Source: Bacteroidales bacterium
GTDB taxonomy: Bacteria; Bacteroidota; Bacteroidia; Bacteroidales; UBA7960
Reading direction: 5' to 3'
Length of the DNA stretch: 27,086 nucleotides
Assembly: GCA_003557965.1 (NCBI GenBank)
Contig: PWND01000013.1
Location: 1 to 27,086, forward strand
Both the position numbers and the translations under genes were made by a program. Below the pieces are notes generated by a model. It saw nothing but the letters and a program-made list of their open reading frames with translations. It was not told the origin of the DNA and did not search any database. Positions within the stretch are counted from its first letter, which is position 1. Every line of letters starts with the position of its first letter. Positions 16,592 through 23,920 of this stretch are shown here, piece after piece.

Positions 16592-18031
16592 TTATCTGGG
16601 GTTAATGATAATTTTCTTAACCTGTTTGTCAAAATAAAACTTCGCAGATTCAAACCTTCTGCTATTATTTGAAAATCCATAAGGCTCTCTGGGTAAGCCT
16701 AAAAAATTAGTATCAAGTGTTCTGTTATAATTTATATCCTGAAAAAACCCTATAGCATAATGCTTGTTTTTGGGAACATTATAAAATACGTAAACGTTAG
16801 TATCATCAACGGCTTTAAATCTACCCCCGTTAATTGGCCTGTGATTATCAAAACCATCCTCCGAATCAAATAAGCCTAAATTAATATAACCCTCTGATGA
16901 CTTTAATCCTTCTATCTTAACAACGAGTGTGCCATGATTGTTGATTCTTTCAATCATATAATTATTTACACTGTCTGTTTTGTTAATGTAAGAAGTTATA
17001 AGTTTTATTTCATCTTTCTCCAAAGGTACTCCTGTTAAACCTAATGAGTTTACTTTAAGTTCATAATTAATATCATTGGAAAATGGTATAAAATAATCAT
17101 AAATGTTGCCAGTATAAAAGTTGTTTAGATTTACATGCAAAGGAACTGCATTAGGGTTGAAGTTAAAGTTTTGCAGCTTAATCTCTTTTATAGCAAGCGA
17201 CTTATTAGTTTTATAGTATATTTTTTTGTTGTTTAAGTCATAAACAATATTCCACTTAGTCCAATTGTTTACCCAAACACTTTCCAGGATATTAAAGCCG
17301 GTGTCAATTATACACTCATTACTGTTTTTGGTCTGGTTAATGTTTTGCAGGGATTCGGCAATGCGCACAAACCTGTTTAATGATGCACTTTTGCCACCTT
17401 TTTTTTCATTGTTTTCCATGTATTTTATGGAGTTAGAATAAGTGTCATTTGTTATAGCCTTAATGTTCAGGTTGTCACCTGAATGAATAACAGCTTCTCC
17501 ATTAACAAAATCTATTATTGCAGTATTGCCATTTTTATCTGCTATATAATAATGTAATTTACCAAAAATTGGTATTATATTGAAGTTTCTGCTTGATTTT
17601 ATTACATCATCAACTGTTTGGCATACATCAAGATGGTATTGAACCCACTGTAGTTCATTTATTGGGATTTTACTTTCATCTTCCGGATAATATGTATCTT
17701 CAAGCCATAAAACTTCAATTACAAGTCCTGCTTCATTTATGCCACCGTTTGGGAGGTGCCTTCCGTACTGGTTAAACGTTATGCTGCCAAATCTTGCATC
17801 CCATGAAATTGGTGCGTCCACACCTGTTGGGATTGATTGCCGTTGCCCGCGGGGATTACTTAATATTAGACCTAATCCGGTATTCCAGTCATAACTTTTT
17901 GCTGCAACTACCCTGTTGTTCTGCTCTATTGTAAATGCGCTGCATGCTTTTGCGTAACCTGCACTGAATAGCACTGATAATACAAGAATAATCAATGCTG
18001 TTGTTATATGGCTGTTTGATGATATTTTCAT
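16592..18031 (-). CDS. Secreted choloylglycine hydrolase-family Ntn hydrolase with C-terminal DUF2141
   Basis: The family cleaves linear amides (bile-salt conjugates, penicillin V, N-acyl amides); the substrate here is unknown. A signal peptide (1-29) should be removed to expose Cys30 (AKA-CSAF) as the N-terminal nucleophile. Other family positions appear as Asp48 (KSYDW, with Lys45 where Arg is usual), Asn99 (GINEAGL), Asn195 (ITNDTYS) and Arg220 (LNRFVR). Residues about 366-478 form a separate DUF2141 domain, with the signature LDTNFLGLPREPYGFSNN. It lies downstream of rnfA behind its own likely promoter. The protein is periplasmic or exported. Confidence 0.85.
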   Translation of the reverse strand: MKISSNSHITTALIILVLSVLFSAGYAKACSAFTIEQNNRVVAAKSYDWNTGLGLILSNPRGQRQSIPTGVDAPISWDARFGSITFNQYGRHLPNGGINEAGLVIEVLWLEDTYYPEDESKIPINELQWVQYHLDVCQTVDDVIKSSRNFNIIPIFGKLHYYIADKNGNTAIIDFVNGEAVIHSGDNLNIKAITNDTYSNSIKYMENNEKKGGKSASLNRFVRIAESLQNINQTKNSNECIIDTGFNILESVWVNNWTKWNIVYDLNNKKIYYKTNKSLAIKEIKLQNFNFNPNAVPLHVNLNNFYTGNIYDYFIPFSNDINYELKVNSLGLTGVPLEKDEIKLITSYINKTDSVNNYMIERINNHGTLVVKIEGLKSSEGYINLGLFDSEDGFDNHRPINGGRFKAVDDTNVYVFYNVPKNKHYAIGFFQDINYNRTLDTNFLGLPREPYGFSNNSRRFESAKFYFDKQVKKIIINPR

Positions 18032-18103
18032 TGTTTAAGTGTGATTGTTTATAACAAAATGAAATAATAAAGTTATGATTTTTTACTTACAAATAATGAA
18101 AAA

Positions 18104-18111
18104 CAAAGTTA
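18104..18111 (-). promoter_or_regulatory. -7 element for the Ntn hydrolase gene
   Basis: On the minus strand TAACTTTG matches TAnnTTTG exactly, 72 bases before the ATG. A 12-bp inverted repeat (18112-18145) abuts it on the upstream side, where the -33 region should lie. Confidence 0.55.
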
Positions 18112-18145
18112 TTGAATATTTAGTATTATAAAACTAAATATTCAA
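18112..18145. promoter_or_regulatory. 12-bp inverted repeat upstream of the hydrolase -7 element
   Basis: Arms TTGAATATTTAG (18112-18123) and CTAAATATTCAA (18134-18145) are exactly complementary around a 10-base spacer. Its position next to the TAACTTTG element suggests an operator for the hydrolase gene. An AT-rich transcript-end hairpin for rnfA is less likely because it lacks a GC-rich stem. Confidence 0.5.
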
Positions 18146-18299
18146 AACTTGAAGCTAAGCGTTGCAGTTTGTTGTATTATGAGTTTGAATAACGTTTGTA
18201 TTGACTGAAATTAAGAAGTCGGCCGGGTTGTTCCATTTAAAATATAATGTTCCCGACAGATAAAATAAAGTATTGATTTAAAAAATATACAGTTAGGTA

Positions 18300-18878
18300 T
18301 TACACTATCCCGGTAAATCCCATAAATGCAAGCGCCATAATGCCTGCAACAACGAAAGCGGCAGGTGCTCCGCGCATGTCTTTTGGTACATCTACCATGT
18401 CAAGATGCTCTCTAATGCCTGCAAAAAGAATAATAGCAAGTGCGAAACCAATGGCATTGGCAATGGCAAATACTACGCCTTGAATCAAAGTATAGTCAAA
18501 GTCAGGCCTTACTGCAAGTATGGTTACTCCTAAAATAGCACAGTTAGTTACAATAAGAGGCAGGAAAATACCCAACGCCTGGTATAATGGCGGGCTTACC
18601 TTTTTTAACACTATTTCAACCATTTGAACCAGCGAAGCAATCACCAGAATGTATGATATTGTTTGCAAGTAAGTTACATCAAAAGGTACAAGCACATAAT
18701 TATAAATCAGGTAAGTAACAATTGTAGCAAGTGTCATAACAAACATAACGGCACCTGACATACCGATAGAGGTAGATACTTTTGATGAAACACCAATATA
18801 TGGGCATATTCCCAGGAATTGTGCCAACACAATATTGTTGACAAAAATTGCTCCAATAATTATTACTATATATTCCAT
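18300..18878 (-). CDS. rnfA: Rnf electron transport complex subunit A
   Basis: Integral membrane subunit of the Rnf complex, which couples electron transfer from reduced ferredoxin to NAD with Na+ or H+ export. The 192 residues contain six hydrophobic helices and the RnfA/NqrE start with NNIVLAQFLGICPYIGVS. The central region contains PPLYQALGIFLPLIVTNCAILG. RnfA and RnfE form a pseudo-symmetric pair that holds a 2Fe-2S cluster in the membrane, with Cys residues in LGICP and TNCA the candidate ligands. It is the last gene of the operon, 6 bases after rnfE. Confidence 0.96.
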   Translation of the reverse strand: MEYIVIIIGAIFVNNIVLAQFLGICPYIGVSSKVSTSIGMSGAVMFVMTLATIVTYLIYNYVLVPFDVTYLQTISYILVIASLVQMVEIVLKKVSPPLYQALGIFLPLIVTNCAILGVTILAVRPDFDYTLIQGVVFAIANAIGFALAIILFAGIREHLDMVDVPKDMRGAPAAFVVAGIMALAFMGFTGIV

Positions 18879-18884
18879 AGTTAT

Positions 18885-19475
18885 TTAATTTTCAGTTGTT
18901 TTTTTCAAAATATTATTAATTGCTATAAGGTATCCAAGCCCAATAAATGCTCCCGGAGCTAAAACAAACACGAGCATACCATCGCCTTCAAATATTGTTA
19001 AACCAAATATAGCACCTGCTCCAAGAATTTCTCTAAGGCCTCCAAGTAATGTCAAGGCAAGGGTAAATCCCAGGCCCATTCCCATGCCATCAATAATAGC
19101 TTTAAAAGTGTTGTTTTTGCTGGCAAATGCTTCAGCACGGCCCATTACAAGGCAGTTAACAACAATTAGAGGTATAAACAGGCCTAAAGCATCAAACAAT
19201 GCCGGCATAAATGCTTCCATCACCAACGACACGATTGTTACAAATGATGCAATAACCACAATAAATGAAGGTATTCTGACTTTATTAGGAATTTGGCTTT
19301 TAATGATAGAAACTACAATATTCGACATAACAAGAACAAAGGTAGTGGCCAACCCCATGCCAAGCCCGTTGCCCGCTGATGTTGTTACCCCAAGCGCAGG
19401 ACATAAGCCTAATAATAATATGAATACAGGATTCTCTTTTATAAATGCCCTTGTGAAAATTTTTAAATTACCCAT
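18885..19475 (-). CDS. rnfE: Rnf electron transport complex subunit E
   Basis: Integral membrane partner of RnfA. The 196 residues include the RnfE signature KENPVFILLLGLCPALGVT near the N terminus and IPLIVVNCLVMGRAEAFASKN in the middle, with six hydrophobic helices. The cysteines in GLCP and VNC parallel those of RnfA. It starts 3 bases after rnfG ends. A good Shine-Dalgarno sequence, GAAGGAGA (19483-19490), lies 7 bases upstream of the ATG and overlaps the end of rnfG, which is notable because most genes here lack one. Confidence 0.96.
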   Translation of the reverse strand: MGNLKIFTRAFIKENPVFILLLGLCPALGVTTSAGNGLGMGLATTFVLVMSNIVVSIIKSQIPNKVRIPSFIVVIASFVTIVSLVMEAFMPALFDALGLFIPLIVVNCLVMGRAEAFASKNNTFKAIIDGMGMGLGFTLALTLLGGLREILGAGAIFGLTIFEGDGMLVFVLAPGAFIGLGYLIAINNILKKTTEN

Positions 19476-19478
19476 AGT

Positions 19479-20135
19479 TTATTCTCCTTCTTTTTGGGTT
19501 ATCAATTCATTATCTTCATTGTCTGCAGAGTCTTGAGCCTCAGCTCCCGGAGATGATAACCGGATTATTTCTTCCCGGTTTTCCATAAAGGTTTGATAAG
19601 CCCTGTTTATTGCATCGCAATAGGCAACTGCTGTTATAGTGGCTGCTGTGATTTCGTCAACATCTCCATCTTCAAAAATCAGTGACTTCTCACTTGGGTC
19701 AAAGCCAATAAACTGGTCTGACCAGTCGGACTTTGACTTTTCAATTTTGTCGCCAAGGCCGGGAGTTTCTGCATGTTCCAAATGTACTACATCATATATT
19801 ACCCCATCAGGATAAAACCCTGCCATTGCTCTTATTGCACCGCTAAATCCCCTGTTGGTATATGTTGCAACTGCAATGCCAACCAATTCATTGTTTTTAT
19901 AGGCAAGGTTGAACTCAAGTGAATCATTGCCGTCAAATTCTTTGAACTTTTTAGTGATGAGCTCATCAAAATCCGGTACAACCTGGCTTATTGCAAGCTG
20001 CTTGGCTGCCTCCCTTGCTTCTGCTATAGGGCCTTTGGTAACGTTATATATACTTGCCAAAGTAAATGCTGCTACTGAAGCTACAATAACCAAGGTTAGC
20101 ACCATATTTAAAAAAGTGGATTCTTTTTTAGACAT
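19479..20135 (-). CDS. rnfG: Rnf electron transport complex subunit G
   Basis: Membrane-anchored, periplasm-facing flavoprotein of Rnf that carries covalently bound FMN. The 218 residues have one N-terminal helix (about 9-30), the HAETPGLGDKI segment (121-131) and the flavinylation site DEITAATITA at 160-169, with Thr166 the expected attachment residue (a variant of the TGAT motif). The acidic, low-complexity C terminus (about 196-218) is not usual for the core family. It overlaps rnfD by 8 bases and has a strong Shine-Dalgarno sequence. Confidence 0.95.
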   Translation of the reverse strand: MSKKESTFLNMVLTLVIVASVAAFTLASIYNVTKGPIAEAREAAKQLAISQVVPDFDELITKKFKEFDGNDSLEFNLAYKNNELVGIAVATYTNRGFSGAIRAMAGFYPDGVIYDVVHLEHAETPGLGDKIEKSKSDWSDQFIGFDPSEKSLIFEDGDVDEITAATITAVAYCDAINRAYQTFMENREEIIRLSSPGAEAQDSADNEDNELITQKEGE

Positions 20136-21126
20136 CTTTTACCTCCTCCCCAAACCTTTTTGGTTTTATATATGTGTTAATTAATGGGACAAATGCATTC
20201 ATAATAAGTATAGCAAACGAAACCCCTTCAGGGTAAGCACCAAACAACCGGATTACCATTGTTAAAACTCCGCATCCTATACCAAACACTATCATGCCTT
20301 TTGCCGACATTGGGCTGGTAACCATATCTGTTGCCATATATAGTGCTCCAAGCATCATCCCGCCGGTAATCAGGTGAAATAACGGGTCAACATAAATTTC
20401 TGGATTAATAAGCCAGAGGATTCCTGAAAAAATCACAACACTGCCAATATAAGAAACCGGAATATGCCATGTGATAATTTTTCGTGCAAGCATATAAATA
20501 CCGCCAATTAATAAAGCAATTGCTGAAATCTCGCCAATTGAACCACCCATATTACCATACAGCATTTGAACATAAGAGGGAATTTCAGCCATTACTTCTG
20601 ACGCATCCCTGCCTGCTGCAATGCCTTCTTTCATTACTGCCAGGGGTGTAGGCCCTGTTACTACATCTGTAAGTTGTGTGCTAAATTCGGTTGGCTTTGG
20701 CCATGTTGTCATTTCTACAGGAAATGATATTAAGAGAAATACCCTTCCTACCAAGGCCGGGTTAAATGGGTTTTTCCCTAAACCGCCAAATGTCATTTTT
20801 CCCATACCAATAGCTACAGCCGACCCAATAACCATCATCCATAATGGAAGGCTTGATGGTACGTTAAATGCCAGTAAAATACCTGTTATAATTGCAGAGC
20901 CATCAAAAACAGTTACCGGCCCTTTAATCAGGTATTTCTGTATTAAAAACTCAAATGCCATGCATGAAACTACAGCAGTGAGCGTAAGCAATATTGCAGC
21001 CAAACTGAAAAAATAAAATGATATCAGCATGGCAGGTATGAGCGATATTATCACTCCATACATTATTTTGCTTACCGATTCTTTCGAATACACATGGGGA
21101 GATCCCGATACAGTTAATAAACTCAT
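20128..21126 (-). CDS. rnfD: Rnf electron transport complex subunit D
   Basis: Integral membrane flavoprotein subunit of Rnf. The 332 residues carry eight or nine hydrophobic helices, the N-terminal GSPHVYSKESVSKIMYGVI segment and the conserved GGLGKNPFNPALVGRVFL (114-131). The covalent FMN site reads DVVTGPTPLA (154-163) with Thr160 the expected attachment residue. The position before Thr is Pro rather than the usual Ala. It is separated from rnfC by 77 bases that contain a hexamer repeat array, the largest gap in the operon. Confidence 0.95.
   Translation of the reverse strand: MSLLTVSGSPHVYSKESVSKIMYGVIISLIPAMLISFYFFSLAAILLTLTAVVSCMAFEFLIQKYLIKGPVTVFDGSAIITGILLAFNVPSSLPLWMMVIGSAVAIGMGKMTFGGLGKNPFNPALVGRVFLLISFPVEMTTWPKPTEFSTQLTDVVTGPTPLAVMKEGIAAGRDASEVMAEIPSYVQMLYGNMGGSIGEISAIALLIGGIYMLARKIITWHIPVSYIGSVVIFSGILWLINPEIYVDPLFHLITGGMMLGALYMATDMVTSPMSAKGMIVFGIGCGVLTMVIRLFGAYPEGVSFAILIMNAFVPLINTYIKPKRFGEEVKDV
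20141..20150 (-). promoter_or_regulatory. Strong Shine-Dalgarno site of rnfG
   Basis: On the minus strand GGGAGGAGGT lies 5 bases upstream of the rnfG ATG and within the 3' end of rnfD. It supports ATG 20135 as the start and contrasts with the weak or absent ribosome binding sites of most genes in the window. Confidence 0.8.
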
Positions 21127-21172
21127 AGTCTCTAATCTTAGCTTATATCTAAATCTTTATCAAAATAATTTT

Positions 21173-21208
21173 CTCAACCTCAACCTTAACCTTAACCTTA
21201 ACCTTAAT
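21173..21208. repeat. Hexamer array in the rnfC-rnfD gap, overlapping the rnfC stop
   Basis: On the plus strand: CTCAAC twice (21173-21184), CTTAAC three times (21185-21202) and a partial CTTAAT (21203-21208). The reverse complement gives GTTAAG then GTTGAG units, the same two flavours and order as at 2-156. The rnfC stop codon (21204-21206) lies within the array. Confidence 0.95.
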
Positions 21209-22535
21209 TACTCGCCCTGCTTCTCATAAGCTGGCCAACTTTATTCTTGCCAACCCTGATATTGTCAAGCAGTGGCCTGCCCGAAGGGCAAATATATAAA
21301 CATGAACCACATTCTATGCAGTCCATAATTTTTTCATTTTCACATTCTTCGAATCTTTCTTTGTCAGCAAGGATTGCCAGCAGGTATGGCTCGAGACCCA
21401 TGCAGCAAACACTGATACATTTTGCACAGCGAATGCAATTTAGCATTGGCTTCCTTGGAACCTCTCTTTCAGGGAATAATAATATTCCGCTTGTACCTTT
21501 TGCAACCGGCGCATCAAGGTTGTTTAATGCTTTCCCCATCATTGGGCCACCATTTACTACCTTACCTGTGTTTTCAGGAATGCCGCCGGAAGCTTCTAAA
21601 AGCGCAGAAACCGGTGTGCCTATCCTTACCAGGAAGTTTGATGGCTTATCAATTTTACTTCCGGATACTGTTACAACCCTTTCTATCAGTGGCTTGTTTT
21701 TCTGCACTGCCTCATAAACTGCTAAAGAAGTACCCACATTATGAACAACAGCTCCAACCTCTATCGGAAGTTTTCCCGAAGGAACTTCCCTGTTTATCAG
21801 TGCTTTTATTAATTGTTTCTCACCACCCTGGGGGTATTTAACTTTTAACGATTCAACGCTTATGCCTTTATAGCCGGAAGCAAGCTCACTAATATGCTTT
21901 ATTGCATCTGGCTTGTTGTTTTCTATACCAATAATTGCCTTTTCAACGCCCAAAGCTTTCATTTGAATGCTTATCCCAACAAGCATTTCTTTTGCTTTTT
22001 CAAGCATTAGCCTGTGATCGGCAGTAAGGCATGGCTCGCACTCTACGCCATTTATAATTAATATATCTGCTTTCTTTCCCTTAGGAACCATTAACTTTAC
22101 ATGGCTTGGAAATGTTGCTCCACCAAGCCCAACAATGCCTTTTTCCTGTACTTTTTTGATTATTTCTTCAGGTGTTAAACTGCAATCTTCTTTTAAATCA
22201 GGACTCCTGTCAATGTCCGGCTCCCATTCATCACCTTCAGTTTCTACTATAATACACGTTTTCCGATAGCCGCTTGTATCAATCACATCATCAATTTTTG
22301 CTACTTTCCCCGAAACTGACGAGTGAATATTGGCAGAAATAAACGCTTCACCTTTTGCTATAAGCTGGCCTGTTTTTACAGTATCGCCTTTTTTTACTAC
22401 CGGCACAGCTGGAACTCCCAGGTGTTGAGATAACGGGATGTAAACGGTTTTGGGAATATCCAGCACCTCTATTGCTGCATCTTTTGATAACTTGTTTTCA
22501 GGGGGGTGAACCCCTCCAATTTTAAATGTTTTCAA
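21204..22535 (-). CDS. rnfC: Rnf electron transport complex subunit C
   Basis: Peripheral cytoplasmic subunit of Rnf that binds NADH and FMN. The 443 residues begin MKTFKIGGVHPPENK, the conserved family start. They contain the nucleotide-binding GLGGATFPSHVK segment (136-147), the NGVECEPCLTAD segment (162-173), and two 4Fe-4S motifs: C367/C370/C373/C377 followed by a second Cys378, and C406/C409/C412/C416-Pro. The start is TTG 22535, chosen because the conserved N terminus begins there and AAGGA lies 5 bases upstream. rnfB ends 44 bases before. Confidence 0.96.
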   Translation of the reverse strand: MKTFKIGGVHPPENKLSKDAAIEVLDIPKTVYIPLSQHLGVPAVPVVKKGDTVKTGQLIAKGEAFISANIHSSVSGKVAKIDDVIDTSGYRKTCIIVETEGDEWEPDIDRSPDLKEDCSLTPEEIIKKVQEKGIVGLGGATFPSHVKLMVPKGKKADILIINGVECEPCLTADHRLMLEKAKEMLVGISIQMKALGVEKAIIGIENNKPDAIKHISELASGYKGISVESLKVKYPQGGEKQLIKALINREVPSGKLPIEVGAVVHNVGTSLAVYEAVQKNKPLIERVVTVSGSKIDKPSNFLVRIGTPVSALLEASGGIPENTGKVVNGGPMMGKALNNLDAPVAKGTSGILLFPEREVPRKPMLNCIRCAKCISVCCMGLEPYLLAILADKERFEECENEKIMDCIECGSCLYICPSGRPLLDNIRVGKNKVGQLMRSRASN

Positions 22536-22579
22536 AGCTATTCCTTTTTTATTAATTGATACAATTCCATTCTATTAAA

Positions 22580-23440
22580 CTATGCATTTTCCTGGGCTTT
22601 TTCCTCTTTCTTTTCTTTTCTCGGAGGAAAGTTTAACTCATGTATTGCACCTGTGGGGCATACAGGAGGGCATTTTCTGCATAACTTGCATTTTTCATAG
22701 TCGATATATGCCAGGAAGTTTTCCAGGGTAATGGCTTCAAATTTACATTCTTTCACACATTTTCCACAACCTATACAGGCAACCTTGCAACTCTTTCTTG
22801 CAACACCGCCTTTTTCTGTGTTAATGCATGAAACAAAAATTCTGCGGCTCTTTTTACCCTTTTTGCGCATTTGGATGATATTTCTTGGGCACGCTTGTAC
22901 GCATTTGCCGCAAGCTACGCATTTGTCGTCAATTATTACAGGCAGCCCAGTTTTTTCGTCCATATACATAGCATCAAAGCTGCATGCAAGCACACAGTCG
23001 CCGCAACCTAAACATCCGTAAGGGCAACCACCTTCTCCCGAAAACAAACTATGGGCAAACTGACAAGTTGTAGCTCCTTCATACTTCACCTTAGGAGGAG
23101 AGTTTTCGCGTGTTCCATTACATCGCAAAACCGCTATCATAGGTTCCGATTCTTCGGCAACAAGGCCTAGTGCGTCGGCGATATCCTTCATAGCTTCATT
23201 TCCTCCCGGCGGACAGCTAAATCCCTCAAGGCTTTCAGCCTTTACAATTGCCTCCGCCAAAGCCCTGCATCCGGCCAAACCACAACCTCCGCAGTTGGCC
23301 CCAGGCAGCTTTTCCTCTACTACATCTATGCGCGGATCTTCTATTACTTTAAATTTCTGGGCTACAAAATATAGCACTATGGCAGCTATCGCCCCTAAAG
23401 AGCCCAGTGAAATAACCGATATGAGTGTAATTTCGTTCAC
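22580..23440 (-). CDS. rnfB: Rnf electron transport complex subunit B
   Basis: Ferredoxin-like entry subunit of Rnf. An N-terminal membrane anchor (about 5-28) is followed by the 4Fe-4S domain CGGCGLAGC with Cys50/53/58/76. Four CxxCxxCxxxC motifs follow at 143-153, 174-184, 222-232 and 251-261. This long, many-cluster form resembles anaerobe RnfB rather than the short E. coli protein. The C terminus is a charged lysine/glutamate tail. The start is GTG 23440 (VNEITLISVI). It is the first gene of the operon, with a likely promoter 56-63 bases upstream. Confidence 0.96.
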   Translation of the reverse strand: MNEITLISVISLGSLGAIAAIVLYFVAQKFKVIEDPRIDVVEEKLPGANCGGCGLAGCRALAEAIVKAESLEGFSCPPGGNEAMKDIADALGLVAEESEPMIAVLRCNGTRENSPPKVKYEGATTCQFAHSLFSGEGGCPYGCLGCGDCVLACSFDAMYMDEKTGLPVIIDDKCVACGKCVQACPRNIIQMRKKGKKSRRIFVSCINTEKGGVARKSCKVACIGCGKCVKECKFEAITLENFLAYIDYEKCKLCRKCPPVCPTGAIHELNFPPRKEKKEEKAQENA

Positions 23441-23495
23441 CTTGCTTTATGTTTTATAGTGAATGAAAAAATTTAATTTCCTGTAAATAATGAGG

Positions 23496-23503
23496 CAAAA
23501 ATA
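23496..23503 (-). promoter_or_regulatory. -7 element for rnfB-C-D-G-E-A
   Basis: On the minus strand TATTTTTG matches TAnnTTTG exactly. The -33 side is not convincing. The position fits a leader of about 50 bases before the rnfB GTG. Confidence 0.5.
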
Positions 23504-23655
23504 GAAAACAAAATGAAAACTTCATTAATAAGATTGACTTTTTGATACTAATATTTTTAACAAAAATTGATAATAGTAACATTATTGTACCGGCAATCAT
23601 TCTTAATGCTCACAAGTTTAGGATGTTAGGTTGTTATTTAGAATATATATAAATT

Positions 23656-23684
23656 ATGCTGCTTAGTTGATTACAGCATTTTTT
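23656..23684 (+). terminator. Possible intrinsic terminator in the intergenic region
   Basis: ATGCTG (23656-23661) and CAGCAT (23674-23679) form a 6-bp stem with a 12-base loop, followed by a run of T (23679-23684) on the plus strand. No upstream plus-strand gene is visible, so it may end an antisense or small RNA, or be chance. Confidence 0.3.
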
Positions 23685-23884
23685 ATATAAAGTTTCTGTA
23701 ACCTTTTTTGTTATTTTTTTGAAGAGTGTTGCCAATGCTAATACAAGTTTTCTAATAGGTTGCTTCTTTTTTTAACCTATCTTGATATCCTTAACTTGGA
23801 AGGTTAGGCCGTTATCTGAAATTTGTGTAAATTTTGGGATTGGTTGGTGTGGGTGATAGTATAAAAGAATGGGGGATATAGAAA

Positions 23885-23911
23885 GGGGTGCTATCATGAT
23901 GACGGCACCCC
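23885..23911 (-). terminator. Hairpin terminator of the CsgG-like gene
   Basis: GGGGTGC (23885-23891) pairs perfectly with GCACCCC (23905-23911), nine bases past the gene's stop codon. On the minus strand the stem is followed by TTTCTATAT, a modest T tract. Confidence 0.65.
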
Positions 23912-23920
23912 AATCTATAA

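Larger units (their letters stand above)
23441..23920. other. Gene-free interval between the CsgG-like gene and rnfB
   Basis: I see no coding region. The interval holds the rnfB promoter at its left end, a terminator for the CsgG-like gene at its right end, and two short hairpins: ATGCTG/CAGCAT followed by six T on the plus strand (23656-23684), and a perfect 7-bp inverted repeat ATAGGTT/AACCTAT (23755-23780) with a T-rich 12-base loop. The sequence is otherwise AT-rich without clear tandem repeats. Confidence 0.7.

Noticed and set aside
16592..18031. Bile salt hydrolase by name
   Set aside because: The family fits, but the active-site Arg to Lys change and the DUF2141 fusion make a specific substrate claim unsafe.
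19084..19536. Plus-strand reading frames opposite the rnf and other minus-strand genes
   Set aside because: They mirror well-conserved genes on the other strand, have no recognisable domains, and have biased low-complexity composition.
18300..23440. Na+-translocating NADH:quinone reductase (Nqr) operon
   Set aside because: The presence of the multi-cluster ferredoxin-type RnfB, RnfC with two 4Fe-4S motifs, and the absence of an NqrF-type subunit identify it as Rnf.
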